This document shows positions 52,363-61,330 of a stretch of 64,000 nucleotides of DNA, one piece after another (position 1 is the first letter of the stretch; every line of letters starts with the position of its first letter). This DNA is from Mycolicibacterium parafortuitum. GTDB lineage: Bacteria; Actinomycetota; Actinomycetes; Mycobacteriales; Mycobacteriaceae. A program made the position numbers and the translations under genes. The stretch lies in NCBI RefSeq assembly GCF_002086815.1, contig NZ_MVID01000015.1:1-64000 (forward strand). The letters are read 5' to 3'. Under the pieces are notes generated by a model. The model searched no databases. It had not been told where the DNA came from and saw only the letters and a program-made list of their open reading frames with translations.

Positions 52363-54807
52363 CTACCTCTTGATCCGTGACATGCCCGGGTCCACGACGG
52401 GTTCGGCGTGCACCGCCGCGGTGTGGGTGGCCCCCCGGTACGCGACGGTGACCGGGTCACCGGGCCGCACGCCGGCGGGCAGCCACGCGTAGGCGACGGT
52501 GCGCCCGAGGGTGGGCGAATACCCGGCGCTGGTCACGTATCCGACGCAGTGCTCCCCCACCGACACAGGTTCCTTGCCCAGGACGGCGGCGTCGGGATCG
52601 TCGAACACGATGCTGCGCAACACCGACGCCGGCGGCGGCGCGTCACGCAGCGCGGCCTTGCCGACGAACTCGGCCTGCTTGTCGAGACGGACGGCGAACT
52701 CCAGGCCCGCGGCGGCCGGCCGGTGTTCGGTGGTCATATCGGTACCCCAACTGCGGTAACCCTTCTCGATACGCAGGCTGTTGAACGCGAGCCGGCCCGC
52801 CGGGATGATCCCGTGCGCGGCACCGGCGTCGGCCAGCAGATCCCACAGCGCAGCGCCGTATTCGGCGCTGGCGTAGATCTCCCAGCCGAGTTCGCCGACA
52901 TAGGAGACCCGCATCATCGTCACCGGGATCGCGTCGAGGTGGGTGTGCAGCGCCCGGAAGTACTTGAAGCCCTCGTGGGACAGATCGTCGGGGCACAGCG
53001 GTGCGACCACGTCACGCGCCGACGGCCCCCACACCCCGACGCAGCAGGTGCCGCCGGTGATGTCGCGCAGCGTGACGTCGGCCGGCTTGTGCCGGGACAA
53101 CCAGTCGAAGTCCATCGGCGAGTTCGCGCCGACCTGGAAGGTCTGCGGCGCCATCCGGGCCACGGTCAGATCGCTGCGGATTCCGCCGTCGTGGTCGAGC
53201 AGCAGGGTGTAGGTCACCGAGCCGACGCTCTTGTCGACGTTGTTGGTGGTCATCTCCTGCAGGAAGGCCGCGGCGCCCGGTCCGGCCACCTCGTAGCGGG
53301 TCAGCGGGGTCATGTCGTACATCGCCACGTGCTCGCGGGTCCAGTGCGCTTCGGCCACAGAGATCGGCGACCAGAACCGCGCCGCCCAGCCTTCTCGGTG
53401 GGGTACGGCCAGTCCGTCGTCGAAAAGCCGTTGCGCCAGTTGGGCATTGGATTCGAACCAGGCCGGCCGTTCCCAGCCGCCGCCCTCATAGAAATAGGCG
53501 CCGAGTTCGGTGTGGCGGGCATGGAACGGGCTGGTGCGCAATCCGCGCAGCGCGCTGCGGTACTGGTGCGGGTGGATGATGTCGTAGACCTCGACGAACG
53601 CCTGCGAGCTGGTCTGCATGACGAACTTCGGGCTGCGGGCCACGTCCTCGAAGCGGTACAGATCGCACTCGTGGGTGTCGATCGACGGTGTGCCGTCGAC
53701 GATCCATTCGGCGGTTGCCTTGGCCACCCCGGCCGAATGGGTGACCCATACCGCCTCGGCGACCCAGAACCCCGGGAGCTCGCGGTGCTCACCCATGATC
53801 GAGAAGCCGTCGGGGGTGAACGAGAAGATGCCGTTGAAGGCCTCTTCGATCTTCGAATCATGCAGTGCGGGAAGCAGATCGGCGGCCGCAGTCCACGCGG
53901 GGGCGAAGTCCTCCTCGGTGAACGGCATCATCGACGGCATCGGCTCGCCCGCGGTGTCGGCGGACAGGGTGTCCATGTCGACCGGCATCGGCCGGTGGCT
54001 GTACGAGCCGATACCGAGACGGTCGACGTGCTCCCGGAAGTACAGGTCCTGGTCCTGGTGGCGCAGGATCGGGAGGCCGGCCTCGGCGAGTTCGGTGTTG
54101 CGTCCGACGAGTTCGGCGATCTGTCCGGTGCGCGCGTACTGGTGCGCCATCGGCACCAGCGGAAGGGTGAGCCCGACCTGCCGGGCCAGATGCGCACCCC
54201 AGAAGCCGGCGGCGCACACCACGACGTCCGCGTCGAGGTCACCGTCGGCGGTGCGCACCCCGGTGACCCGCGCGCCGTCGTCGAGGATGCCGAGCACCTC
54301 GGTGTGGGGACGGAACGTCGCTCCGCGTGCGCGGGCGCGCAGGGCCTGGGCCTCGGCGGCGCGCAGCGCCTTGGCCAGACCGTCGTCGGGGGTGTGGAAT
54401 CCGCCGAGGACGCGGTCGCGGTCGATCAGCGGGTGCAGCCGCACGCATTCGGCCGGGGTGACCAGGCGGCCTTCGATCCCCCAGGACTGGGCCCAGCCGG
54501 CTTTGCGGTGCAGGTCGGCGAGGCGTTCGGGGGTGGTGGCGACTTCGAGGCCGCCGACCGGGTTGAACGCCCAGCCCCCGGGGTGGTCGAGCGCCCGGAA
54601 CTTCTCGACGGTGTACCGCGCGAACGCGGACATGGTCTTGGACGGATTGGTCTGGAAGACCAGGCCGGGGGCATGCGAGGTGGAGCCGCCGGTGGCGAAC
54701 AGTGGCCCGCGGTCGACGACGGTCAGATCGGTCCAGCCGCGGGCGGTCAGTTCGTCGGCCAGTGAGGTACCGACGATGCCCGCACCGATGATCACGACTT
54801 TTGGCAT
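52363..54807 (-). CDS. Dimethylglycine oxidase with C-terminal GcvT folate domain
   Basis: An 814-residue two-domain flavoprotein close in length and motifs to Arthrobacter dimethylglycine oxidase. N-terminal FAD domain: VVIIGAGIVGTSLADELTARGW, then GGSTSHAPGLVFQTNPSKTM with the His that covalently binds FAD. C-terminal aminomethyltransferase half: FHARHTELGAYFYEGGGWERP, YDMTPLTRYEVAGPG and MRVSYVGELGWEIYAS. The C-terminal part captures the released methyl group on tetrahydrofolate. It is the first gene of the operon; the ATG at 54807 is preceded by an operator-like palindrome. Confidence 0.93.
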   Translation of the reverse strand: MPKVVIIGAGIVGTSLADELTARGWTDLTVVDRGPLFATGGSTSHAPGLVFQTNPSKTMSAFARYTVEKFRALDHPGGWAFNPVGGLEVATTPERLADLHRKAGWAQSWGIEGRLVTPAECVRLHPLIDRDRVLGGFHTPDDGLAKALRAAEAQALRARARGATFRPHTEVLGILDDGARVTGVRTADGDLDADVVVCAAGFWGAHLARQVGLTLPLVPMAHQYARTGQIAELVGRNTELAEAGLPILRHQDQDLYFREHVDRLGIGSYSHRPMPVDMDTLSADTAGEPMPSMMPFTEEDFAPAWTAAADLLPALHDSKIEEAFNGIFSFTPDGFSIMGEHRELPGFWVAEAVWVTHSAGVAKATAEWIVDGTPSIDTHECDLYRFEDVARSPKFVMQTSSQAFVEVYDIIHPHQYRSALRGLRTSPFHARHTELGAYFYEGGGWERPAWFESNAQLAQRLFDDGLAVPHREGWAARFWSPISVAEAHWTREHVAMYDMTPLTRYEVAGPGAAAFLQEMTTNNVDKSVGSVTYTLLLDHDGGIRSDLTVARMAPQTFQVGANSPMDFDWLSRHKPADVTLRDITGGTCCVGVWGPSARDVVAPLCPDDLSHEGFKYFRALHTHLDAIPVTMMRVSYVGELGWEIYASAEYGAALWDLLADAGAAHGIIPAGRLAFNSLRIEKGYRSWGTDMTTEHRPAAAGLEFAVRLDKQAEFVGKAALRDAPPPASVLRSIVFDDPDAAVLGKEPVSVGEHCVGYVTSAGYSPTLGRTVAYAWLPAGVRPGDPVTVAYRGATHTAAVHAEPVVDPGMSRIKR

Positions 54808-54854
54808 GGCTTGACCGCTTCCGAAGACGACGCGTTGTGAAGATTTCCCAGACA

Positions 54855-54890
54855 GTTGCGTATTACGCAACCTGATTCGTCATGCGCAAC
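54855..54890 (-). promoter_or_regulatory. 17-bp palindromic operator plus degenerate second copy and promoter of the choline operon
   Basis: GTTGCGTATTACGCAAC at 54855-54871 is a perfect palindrome around a single central T (8-bp arms). A second site 19 bp upstream at 54874-54890 (GATTCGTCATGCGCAAC) matches it at 12 of 17 positions. On the minus strand, TTGCGC (complement of 54884-54889), an 18-nt spacer and TAATAC (complement of 54860-54865) form a plausible -35/-10, so both sites overlap the promoter. The gene at 54807 would have a leader of about 45 nt. IclR, encoded at the operon's end, is the natural candidate binder. Confidence 0.6.
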
Positions 54891-54949
54891 AACTCAACAG
54901 ATCATCCATCGCCGGCGGCCACCGCGCAAGGGGTGTCAGAAAAGCAGAA

Positions 54950-54983
54950 CGCACCCTGGCGTTTCGAGAAGCGCCAGGGTGCG
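54950..54983 (-). terminator. Rho-independent terminator after prcA
   Basis: A hairpin with 12-bp perfect arms (CGCACCCTGGCG at 54950-54961 and its complement at 54972-54983), extended by a few inner pairs, loop near CGAG. Read from prcA (minus strand) it begins 17 nt after the stop codon and is followed by a T-rich run (CTGCTTTTCTG). It separates the proteasome operon from the choline operon. Confidence 0.8.
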
Positions 54984-55000
54984 TGTGAGACCGGTTCCGA

Positions 55001-55798
55001 CTACTTGTCGGCGGCGTCCGCCGTGCCTGTGTCGGCCTTGTCAGCGTCGGCCTTGTCTGTGTCGGCCTTGTCAGCGTCGGGTTCGTCGCCGGAGTCCGGC
55101 TGCGGTAGCAGCGCCTCCAGGGCAGATCCGGTGATCCGGCGGAACGCGCGCCTCGGCCGGTTGGCGTCGAGGATCGCGACTTCCAGCGTCGCCGGGCTGA
55201 GCGTGCGGGCTTCGCTGCCGTTGCCGCCCGCGCCGAGCGCGGCCACGGCGATCCGCACCGCGTCGGCAAGATCGGCGTTCTCGGTGTAGGACTCGTTGAG
55301 CGCCGTGGAGATCGGCTCGGTGGTGCCACCCATCACCACGAAATGCGGCTCGTCGGCGATCGACCCGTCGTACGTGATCCGGTACAGCTCAGGCGGTTTC
55401 GTCTCGCCGTAGTGGGCGACCTCGGCCACGCAGAGCTCGACCTCGTAGGGTTTGGCCTGCTCGGTGAAGATGGTGCCCAGCGTCTGGGCGTACACGTTGG
55501 CGAGCTGGCGCCCGGTCACGTCGCGGCGCGAGTACGCGTAGCCCTGGGTGTCGGCGAACCGGATGCCGCCACTGCGCAGGTTGTTGAACTCGTTGAACCG
55601 GCCGACGGCGGCGAAGCCGACCCGGTCGTAGAGTTCGCTGAGCTTCTGCAGCGACCGCGACGGGTTCTCCGCGACGAACAGCACGCCGTCGGCGTAGGCC
55701 AGTGCGATCACGCTTCGGCCGCGGGCGATTCCCTTGCGTGCGAGCTCGGAACGCTCGCGCATCGCCTGCTCGGGCGAGATGAAATACGGGAAGCTCAC
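55001..55798 (-). CDS. prcA: Proteasome alpha subunit PrcA
   Basis: 265 residues, the outer-ring subunit of the 20S proteasome. It begins [29 protein letters not shown] with the alpha-type N-terminal gate, then [29 protein letters not shown]. The C-terminal about 25 residues are an Asp/Ala/Lys tail ([15 protein letters not shown]) made of a 15-bp tandem repeat; the M. tuberculosis subunit is shorter (248). The start is GTG; it overlaps prcB by 4 nt, so translation is coupled. Confidence 0.96.
   Translation of the reverse strand: MSFPYFISPEQAMRERSELARKGIARGRSVIALAYADGVLFVAENPSRSLQKLSELYDRVGFAAVGRFNEFNNLRSGGIRFADTQGYAYSRRDVTGRQLANVYAQTLGTIFTEQAKPYEVELCVAEVAHYGETKPPELYRITYDGSIADEPHFVVMGGTTEPISTALNESYTENADLADAVRIAVAALGAGGNGSEARTLSPATLEVAILDANRPRRAFRRITGSALEALLPQPDSGDEPDADKADTDKADADKADTGTADAADK
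55031..55080. repeat. 15-bp tandem repeat in the 3' end of prcA
   Basis: GTCGGCCTTGTC followed by AGC or TGT occurs at 55031-55045, 55046-55060 and 55061-55075, with a partial fourth unit. It encodes the 5-residue DKAD(T/A) repeat of the PrcA tail, so copy-number changes would lengthen or shorten the tail without frameshift. Confidence 0.8.
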
Positions 55799-56706
55799 TG
55801 CTCGTCACCTCGAACGGGCTTGGCGTCAGGACCGAAAGTATCTGCCCGGGAACGGTTCTGGATGATCGCCCGACACGTGTCGGCGATCTGCTGCTCGGAG
55901 ATCTCGACGGCCCCGTCGGCGGTGATCACCACGGCCGTCGGGAAGATGCCCCGCACCAGATCCGGTCCGCCGGTGGCGGAGTCGTCGTCGGCGGCATCGT
56001 AGAGCGCCTCGATCGCGACCCGCAGCGCCGAGTCGGCGTCGGTGACCTGGGAGTACAGCTTCTTCATCGACGACTTCGCGAAGATCGAGCCGGACCCGAC
56101 CGACTGGTAACCCTCTTCTTCGAGGTTGTGGCCGCCCGCGGCGTCGAAGGACACGATGCGCCCGGCGGCCTCGGGATTGGGGTCATCGAGGTCGTATCCG
56201 GCGAGCAACGGCAGCGCGACGAAACCCTGCAGTGCCGCACCGAGATTGCCGCGCACCATGGTGGCCAGCCGGTTCACCTTGCCGGGGAACGTCAGCGCCA
56301 CACCTTCGAGCTTCTCGTAGTGCTCCAGTTCGACGGCGTACAGCCGCGCGAACTCGACGGCGATCGCCGCGGTGCCCGCGATGCCGGTGACCGTGTAATC
56401 GTCGGTGATGTACACCTTCTGGACGTCGCGGCTGGCGATCATGTGCCCCTGGGTGGCGCGCCGGTCACCGGCCATCACCACGCCGCCGGGGAATTTGAGC
56501 GCCACGATCGTGGTGCCGTGCGGCACCACGTCGGTGGGCGCGCCGGTCGGGTGCACCGCGCCCGGCAACAGATGCGGCGCCTGGTGACGCAGGAAATCGG
56601 AGAACGACGACAAGTTCACCCCGCCATGCGTCATGGCCGAGGACGCGCTGAAGGCGCCGGGTAAAGCGGACGGGAAGGCGGACTTATCTCGATCCGGCCA
56701 GGTCAC
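55795..56706 (-). CDS. prcB: Proteasome beta subunit PrcB
   Basis: A 303-residue precursor of the catalytic inner-ring subunit. The propeptide of 64 residues ends in VVPHG, and the mature enzyme begins at Thr65 ([11 protein letters not shown]), the active-site nucleophile. Conserved segments include [41 protein letters not shown] and [33 protein letters not shown]. The GTG at 56706 overlaps the pup stop by 4 nt. Confidence 0.97.
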   Translation of the reverse strand: MTWPDRDKSAFPSALPGAFSASSAMTHGGVNLSSFSDFLRHQAPHLLPGAVHPTGAPTDVVPHGTTIVALKFPGGVVMAGDRRATQGHMIASRDVQKVYITDDYTVTGIAGTAAIAVEFARLYAVELEHYEKLEGVALTFPGKVNRLATMVRGNLGAALQGFVALPLLAGYDLDDPNPEAAGRIVSFDAAGGHNLEEEGYQSVGSGSIFAKSSMKKLYSQVTDADSALRVAIEALYDAADDDSATGGPDLVRGIFPTAVVITADGAVEISEQQIADTCRAIIQNRSRADTFGPDAKPVRGDEQ

Positions 56707-56897
56707 TGTCCACCCTTCTGCACGTATGCACGGACGAAGTCCTCGGCGTTCTCCTCCAGGACGTCGTCGATCTCGTCCAGCAGGTCGTCGGTTTCTTCCG
56801 TCAGCTTCTCGCGGCGCTCCTGCCCGGCGGCCGTGCTGCCGGTGGGGTCGTCGTCTTCCCCGCCCCCGCCGCCACGCTTGGTCTGCTCCTGAGCCAT
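56703..56897 (-). CDS. pup: Prokaryotic ubiquitin-like protein Pup
   Basis: A 64-residue intrinsically disordered tag. The N-terminus [17 protein letters not shown] is followed by the helical Mpa-binding region ([34 protein letters not shown]). The C-terminal GGQ means it must be deamidated to Glu by Dop before conjugation by PafA. The ATG at 56897 is 69 nt after dop. Equivalent to Rv2111c. Confidence 0.98.
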   Translation of the reverse strand: MAQEQTKRGGGGGEDDDPTGSTAAGQERREKLTEETDDLLDEIDDVLEENAEDFVRAYVQKGGQ

Positions 56898-56966
56898 TGC
56901 TGCCTCCTGGTAAGTATGGTCTCCCCACCCTACCGTCCGGTTCACGGTTTGCCGGGGATAGCTGGA

Positions 56967-58475
56967 TCAGGTCGTCAGCTGTTCGACGAGTTCGGCTGCG
57001 CTGTCGACTGAATCCAGCAGAGCACCGACGTGAGCTTTGCTCCCGCGCAGCGGCTCCAGGGTCGGAATCCGCACCAGCGAGTCACCGCCCAGATCGAAGA
57101 TCACCGAATCCCAGCTCGCCGCGGCGATGTCGGCGCCGAACCGCCTCAGGCACTCGCCGCGGAAGTACGCGCGGGTGTCGGTGGGCGGGTTCTCGACGGC
57201 GTCGAGGACCTGCTGCTCGGTGACCAGCCGCTGCATCGATCCGCGGGCCACCAGCCGGTTGTAGAGGCCCTTGTCGAGCCGGACGTCCGAGTACTGCAGG
57301 TCGACCAGGTGCAGCCGCGGCGCGTTCCAGCCCAGGTTCTCCCGGTGCCGGAAGCCCTCCAGCAGTCGCAGTTTGGCCGGCCAGTCGAGCAGGTCGGCGC
57401 ACTCCATCGGATCGCGTTCCAGCAGGTCCAGGACGTGCGCCCAGGTCTCCAGCACGTGCGAGGCCCGGGGATCCGGGTCGCGGGCGTCGACGAGTTTCGC
57501 GACGCGGTCCAGGTAGATCCGCTGCAGTGCCAGCGCAGTCATCTCGCGGCCGTCGGCCAGCGCCACCGTCGCACGCAGCGACGGATCCCGCGACACCACA
57601 TGCACGGCGTGCACCGGCCGGGCGAGCGCCAGATCGGTCAGTTCCAGCCCGATCTGCGGGCCCTCCTCGATCAGGTCGAGGACCAGCGAGGTGGTGCCGA
57701 GCTTCAGATAGGTCGACGTCTCGGCCAGGTTGGCATCACCGATGATCACGTGCAGCCTGCGGTACTTGTCCGCATCGGCGTGCGGTTCGTCCCGGGTGTT
57801 GATGATGCCGCGCTTGAGTGTGGTCTCCAGCCCGACCTCGACCTCGATGTAGTCGGAGCGCTGCGAGAGCTGGAAGCCGGCTTCGTCACCCGAGGGCCCG
57901 ATCCCGACGCGGCCGGAGCCGGTGACGACCTGCCGCGACACCAGGAACGGCGTCAGACCCGCGATCACCGCGGAGAACGGCGTCTGGCGGCTCATCAGGT
58001 AGTTCTCGTGCGACCCGTAGGACGCGCCCTTGCCGTCGACGTTGTTCTTGTACAGCTGCAGTTTCGCGGCCCCGGGCACACTGGCGACGTGCCGGGCGGC
58101 GGCTTCCATCACCCGCTCGCCGGCCTTGTCCCAGATCACCGCGTCCATCGGGTCGGTGCATTCGGGTGCCGAGTACTCGGGGTGGGCATGGTCGACGTAG
58201 AGCCGGGCGCCGTTGGTCAGGATCATGTTGGCGGCGCCGACCTCGTCGGCGTCGACGACCGGCGGCGGGCCCGACGAGCGGCTCAGATCGAATCCGCGGG
58301 CGTCGCGCAGCGGCGACTCCACCTCGTAATCCCAGCGGGTTCGCTTGGCCCGCTGGATCCCGGCGGCGGCCGCATACGCGAGCACCGCCTGGGTGGAGGT
58401 GAGGATCGGATTCGCGGTCGGGTCGGACGGCGACGAGATGCCGTATTCGACCTCTGTTCCGATGATCCGTTGCAT
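56967..58475 (-). CDS. dop: Deamidase/depupylase of Pup, Dop
   Basis: A 502-residue enzyme of the same fold as PafA. It deamidates Pup-Gln to Pup-Glu and removes Pup from substrates. Signatures are [43 protein letters not shown] with the catalytic Asp nearby, [22 protein letters not shown] and [23 protein letters not shown]. The Dop-specific loop region is present in residues 35-85. The ATG at 58475 was chosen by the family start. First gene of dop-pup-prcB-prcA. Confidence 0.97.
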   Translation of the reverse strand: MQRIIGTEVEYGISSPSDPTANPILTSTQAVLAYAAAAGIQRAKRTRWDYEVESPLRDARGFDLSRSSGPPPVVDADEVGAANMILTNGARLYVDHAHPEYSAPECTDPMDAVIWDKAGERVMEAAARHVASVPGAAKLQLYKNNVDGKGASYGSHENYLMSRQTPFSAVIAGLTPFLVSRQVVTGSGRVGIGPSGDEAGFQLSQRSDYIEVEVGLETTLKRGIINTRDEPHADADKYRRLHVIIGDANLAETSTYLKLGTTSLVLDLIEEGPQIGLELTDLALARPVHAVHVVSRDPSLRATVALADGREMTALALQRIYLDRVAKLVDARDPDPRASHVLETWAHVLDLLERDPMECADLLDWPAKLRLLEGFRHRENLGWNAPRLHLVDLQYSDVRLDKGLYNRLVARGSMQRLVTEQQVLDAVENPPTDTRAYFRGECLRRFGADIAAASWDSVIFDLGGDSLVRIPTLEPLRGSKAHVGALLDSVDSAAELVEQLTT

Positions 58476-58552
58476 GGCGACCAGCCTAGAGGTCGCCGCG
58501 CCGGACGAGGTCACGAGCCCTGCGCCGTCCGGCGTGGTGAGATCTACCCGCT

Positions 58553-59746
58553 ATGTCCGCGCAGTCCGCATCCCGCCTGGCCGCCGAGCGCTGGTTCCTG
58601 CAGCGCGGGCTGCCCGCGGTGCTGCGCCCGGGTGTGCTCGTGCAGCGCGTGTGGACCCGCTCGGCGCCCGCGCTGGCCGGGCTCGCGGTGGTGATGACGT
58701 TCTCGATGATCATCGTCGGGGTCACCGGTAAGTACACGATCGACATCGACGGCACCCCGAACCGGACCGAATGGTTCGTCCTCGCGGTGATCGTGCTGGT
58801 GCTGCCCGCCGCGGCGGTCGTGGGCTGGCTGGTCTCGCGCACCGACGACACCCGGATCCGCGCCACCGTGTCGGGGGCGTCGCTGGGCATCGCCGCGTTG
58901 GGCGGCGTGTACGCCGGTCCCAGCCCCCGGGTGTGGGTCGACATCGTCACCGAGATCGTGATCGTCGCGGTCATCGTGGTCTGCACCGCGACCGGAGCCG
59001 GCGCGATCCTGGGCTGGGCGGTCCGGATGACGCTGGCCAACCTCGCCTCGATCGGCAACCTCCTGCTCGGCGCGCTGCCGGTGATGCTGTTGACGGTGCT
59101 GGTGTTCTTCAACGGACCGGTGTGGACGATGGCGTCGACCGTGAGCAGGCCGCGGTTGTGGTTCGCGCTGCTGTTCCTGATGCTGATCGCAGGCACATTC
59201 CTGCTCTCCAGCACGATGTCGCGGGTGCGGCCGATCCTGGCGCCGGACGCCAAGCAACCCGAAGACGCCGCCCGCCTGGTCGGGACGCCGTTCGAGGCGA
59301 TGCCGGACCGCCCGCGCCGCGTCGATCTGTCCCGCCCCGAACGCCTCAACGTCGGGTTCGTGCTGGCGATGTCGCAGATCGTGCAGGTGATGACGGTCTC
59401 GATCGTGACCGGGCTGCTGTTCTTCGTGCTGGGGCTGATCCTGGTCAGCCCGGAGTTGCTCGCCGCGCTGACGAACCACGGCTCCCCCGACGGCCAGTTC
59501 CTCGGTATGACGCTGCCGGTGCCCGACGCGCTGATCCAGGTGACGATGTTCCTGATCGCGCTGACGTTCATGTACCTGGCCGCCCGCGCGGTCGGCGACA
59601 AGGAGTACCGGGAGCGCTTTGTGGATCCGCTGATCGACGATCTGCGGCTCACGCTCGTCGCCCGGGACCGGTACCGGACCGTCACCGCCGATCCCGAAAA
59701 TACGCAACGCGAAGGCGGAATTAGTACTCTTCGCCCATGCAACTGA
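58553..59746 (+). CDS. Polytopic membrane protein, paralog A (Rv2113-like)
   Basis: 397 residues with about eight to nine hydrophobic segments, and the same length as Rv2113. A cytoplasmic N-terminus (RLAAERWFLQRGLPAVLRPGVLVQRVW) precedes the first helix; a charged loop (MSRVRPILAPDAKQPEDAARLVGTPFEAMPDRP) lies in the middle and YRERFVDPLIDDLRLTLVARDRYRT is the end. It shares the framing motifs with the gene at 60185. The end overlaps the NsrR-like gene start by 10 nt. The function is unknown; the position next to dop is conserved. Confidence 0.85.
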   Translation: MSAQSASRLAAERWFLQRGLPAVLRPGVLVQRVWTRSAPALAGLAVVMTFSMIIVGVTGKYTIDIDGTPNRTEWFVLAVIVLVLPAAAVVGWLVSRTDDTRIRATVSGASLGIAALGGVYAGPSPRVWVDIVTEIVIVAVIVVCTATGAGAILGWAVRMTLANLASIGNLLLGALPVMLLTVLVFFNGPVWTMASTVSRPRLWFALLFLMLIAGTFLLSSTMSRVRPILAPDAKQPEDAARLVGTPFEAMPDRPRRVDLSRPERLNVGFVLAMSQIVQVMTVSIVTGLLFFVLGLILVSPELLAALTNHGSPDGQFLGMTLPVPDALIQVTMFLIALTFMYLAARAVGDKEYRERFVDPLIDDLRLTLVARDRYRTVTADPENTQREGGISTLRPCN

Positions 59747-60183
59747 CCAGGTTCACCGATCTGGGGCTGCGGGCGATGATGCTCCTGGCCGCCGGCGAGT
59801 CCGCCGACAGGCGGGTCACCACCGGCCAGATCGCGGCGAACGCGGGCGCGTCGGAGAACCACATCGCCAAAGCCGTGTCCCGGTTGGTCGAACTCGGGCT
59901 GGTGGAAGCCCGCCGCGGCCGGATCGGCGGGCTGTCGCTGACCGATGCGGGCCGCACCGCGTCGGTGGGCCGGCTGGTGCGGGAACTCGAAGGCGACCGG
60001 GAGGTCGTCGACTGCCAGGGGCTGACGGCCTGCCCACTGATCGCGGCCTGCCGGCTGCGCCACGCACTGGCCCAGGCCAAGGAGGCCTTCTACCGCGAAC
60101 TCGACCGCTACACCGTCACCGACCTGGCCAGGAGTCCCGCGCTGACGGTCATCGCGCTGGGCCCGCCCACCCCGGCCCGCTGA
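59737..60183 (+). CDS. Rrf2-family NsrR-like Fe-S transcriptional regulator
   Basis: A 148-residue protein with a winged helix (MQLTRFTDLGLRAMMLLAAGE...VTTGQIAANAGASENHIAKAVSRLVELGLVEARRGRIGGLSL). Cys93, Cys99 and Cys105 (C-x5-C-x5-C in DCQGLTACPLIAACRLRHAL) match the NsrR cluster ligands, which sense nitric oxide. It lies between two paralogous membrane genes in the same direction, with 1-10 nt spacing. No flavohaemoglobin gene (hmp) is adjacent. M. tuberculosis lacks an NsrR here. Confidence 0.87.
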   Translation: MQLTRFTDLGLRAMMLLAAGESADRRVTTGQIAANAGASENHIAKAVSRLVELGLVEARRGRIGGLSLTDAGRTASVGRLVRELEGDREVVDCQGLTACPLIAACRLRHALAQAKEAFYRELDRYTVTDLARSPALTVIALGPPTPAR

Positions 60184-60184
60184 G

Positions 60185-61330
60185 GTGGCCGACATGCGGC
60201 AGGTGCACGAGTGGTTCCTGCACCGGGGACTGCCCCTGGTGCTGCCGCGCCGCGTCCGCGCCCGCAAGCTGGTGCAACGCTCGGCGCCGATGGTCAGCGC
60301 CGTCGGCGCGCTGACCGCGCTGACGATGCTGTTGGCGAACCTGACCGGCGACAGCCCCGACTACGGTTATGCGGCCCGGCTGGGGGTGATCGCGCTGGTG
60401 CTCATCGCGGCGCCGTTCGTGCTGGAGCTCCTGCATCGGCTCGGTACCCGTGTCGGCGAGGTGCTGCGCCGGTGGGCCGCCGTGCTGGTGATGACGATCT
60501 TCGTGGTGATCATGCCGCTGACGGTCAGCGGCTGGTCCGGCGCGGCCGCCGCCGAGACGCCGGTGTTCATCGTGATCTCGCTGATCGCGGTGTGGTTGAC
60601 GTATCTCGGTTTCGGCTCGATCGCGTTGTGGGCGTTCAGGTTCGCGTGGGTTCAGCTCGGCGCGCTCGGAACGTTGATGAGCCGGGCTCTCCCGCTGCTG
60701 ATGCTGACCGTCGTGGTGTATTTCACCGGCGAGCTGTGGCAGCTGTCTGCCCGCATGTCGCGCGAAAGGCTTTGGCAGACCATCGGTTTCCTGAGCCTGG
60801 TAGCGCTGCTGTTCATGGTGGCCACGATCCGCGACGAGGTCGCGGCGCTGCGCCAGGACCGGTCCGAGCGCGAGGATTCCACCGCGCTGCTGGCAGGCAC
60901 CCCGTTGGCGGCCACCCCTACCGGTCCCGTCGCGCGCACCCCGCTGTCGCTGGCCGAACAGGCGAACGTGGTCGCGGTGATGGTTGTCGCGCAGGCGATC
61001 CAGGTGGTGCTGTTCACCGCCGGACTGTTCGGGTTCTTCCTCGCCCTCGGCCTGATCGCCATTCCCGACGATGTCACGGTGCTGTGGGCGAGCGAGCAGA
61101 GCTGCGCGGTGGGCGTACCGCCCTGTGCGGGAACGTGGTTCGGCATCCACATCCCGGTCCCGCAGACGGTGGTACACACCTCGCTGTTCGTGGCGGTGCT
61201 GTCGGGGCTGTACTTCACCGTCAGCACCAGCGTCGACCCGCTGTACCGGCAGAGGTTCTTCGACCCGCTGATCGCCGACGTCGCAGTAAGCTTGGCGGGC
61301 CGTGACGCCTATCTGGAGGTTCAGCGATGA
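60185..61330 (+). CDS. Polytopic membrane protein, paralog B
   Basis: 381 residues with about eight to nine hydrophobic segments. It is a duplicate of the protein at 58553: both have a WFL.RGLP.VL...R...VQRSAP-like start, a comparable middle loop (AALRQDRSEREDSTALLAGTPLAATPTGP), SLAEQANVVAVMVVAQ matching RPERLNVGFVLAMSQ and an end YRQRFFDPLIADVAVSLAGRDAY. It starts GTG (ADMRQVHEWF) with an ATG 3 codons later. It overlaps the next gene by 4 nt. Function unknown. Confidence 0.82.
   Translation: MADMRQVHEWFLHRGLPLVLPRRVRARKLVQRSAPMVSAVGALTALTMLLANLTGDSPDYGYAARLGVIALVLIAAPFVLELLHRLGTRVGEVLRRWAAVLVMTIFVVIMPLTVSGWSGAAAAETPVFIVISLIAVWLTYLGFGSIALWAFRFAWVQLGALGTLMSRALPLLMLTVVVYFTGELWQLSARMSRERLWQTIGFLSLVALLFMVATIRDEVAALRQDRSEREDSTALLAGTPLAATPTGPVARTPLSLAEQANVVAVMVVAQAIQVVLFTAGLFGFFLALGLIAIPDDVTVLWASEQSCAVGVPPCAGTWFGIHIPVPQTVVHTSLFVAVLSGLYFTVSTSVDPLYRQRFFDPLIADVAVSLAGRDAYLEVQR

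Noticed and set aside
59737-60183. Flavohaemoglobin or nitric-oxide reductase gene adjacent to the NsrR-like regulator
   Set aside because: Neither neighbour has globin, FAD/NAD-reductase or haem-copper signatures; both are polytopic membrane proteins of unknown type.
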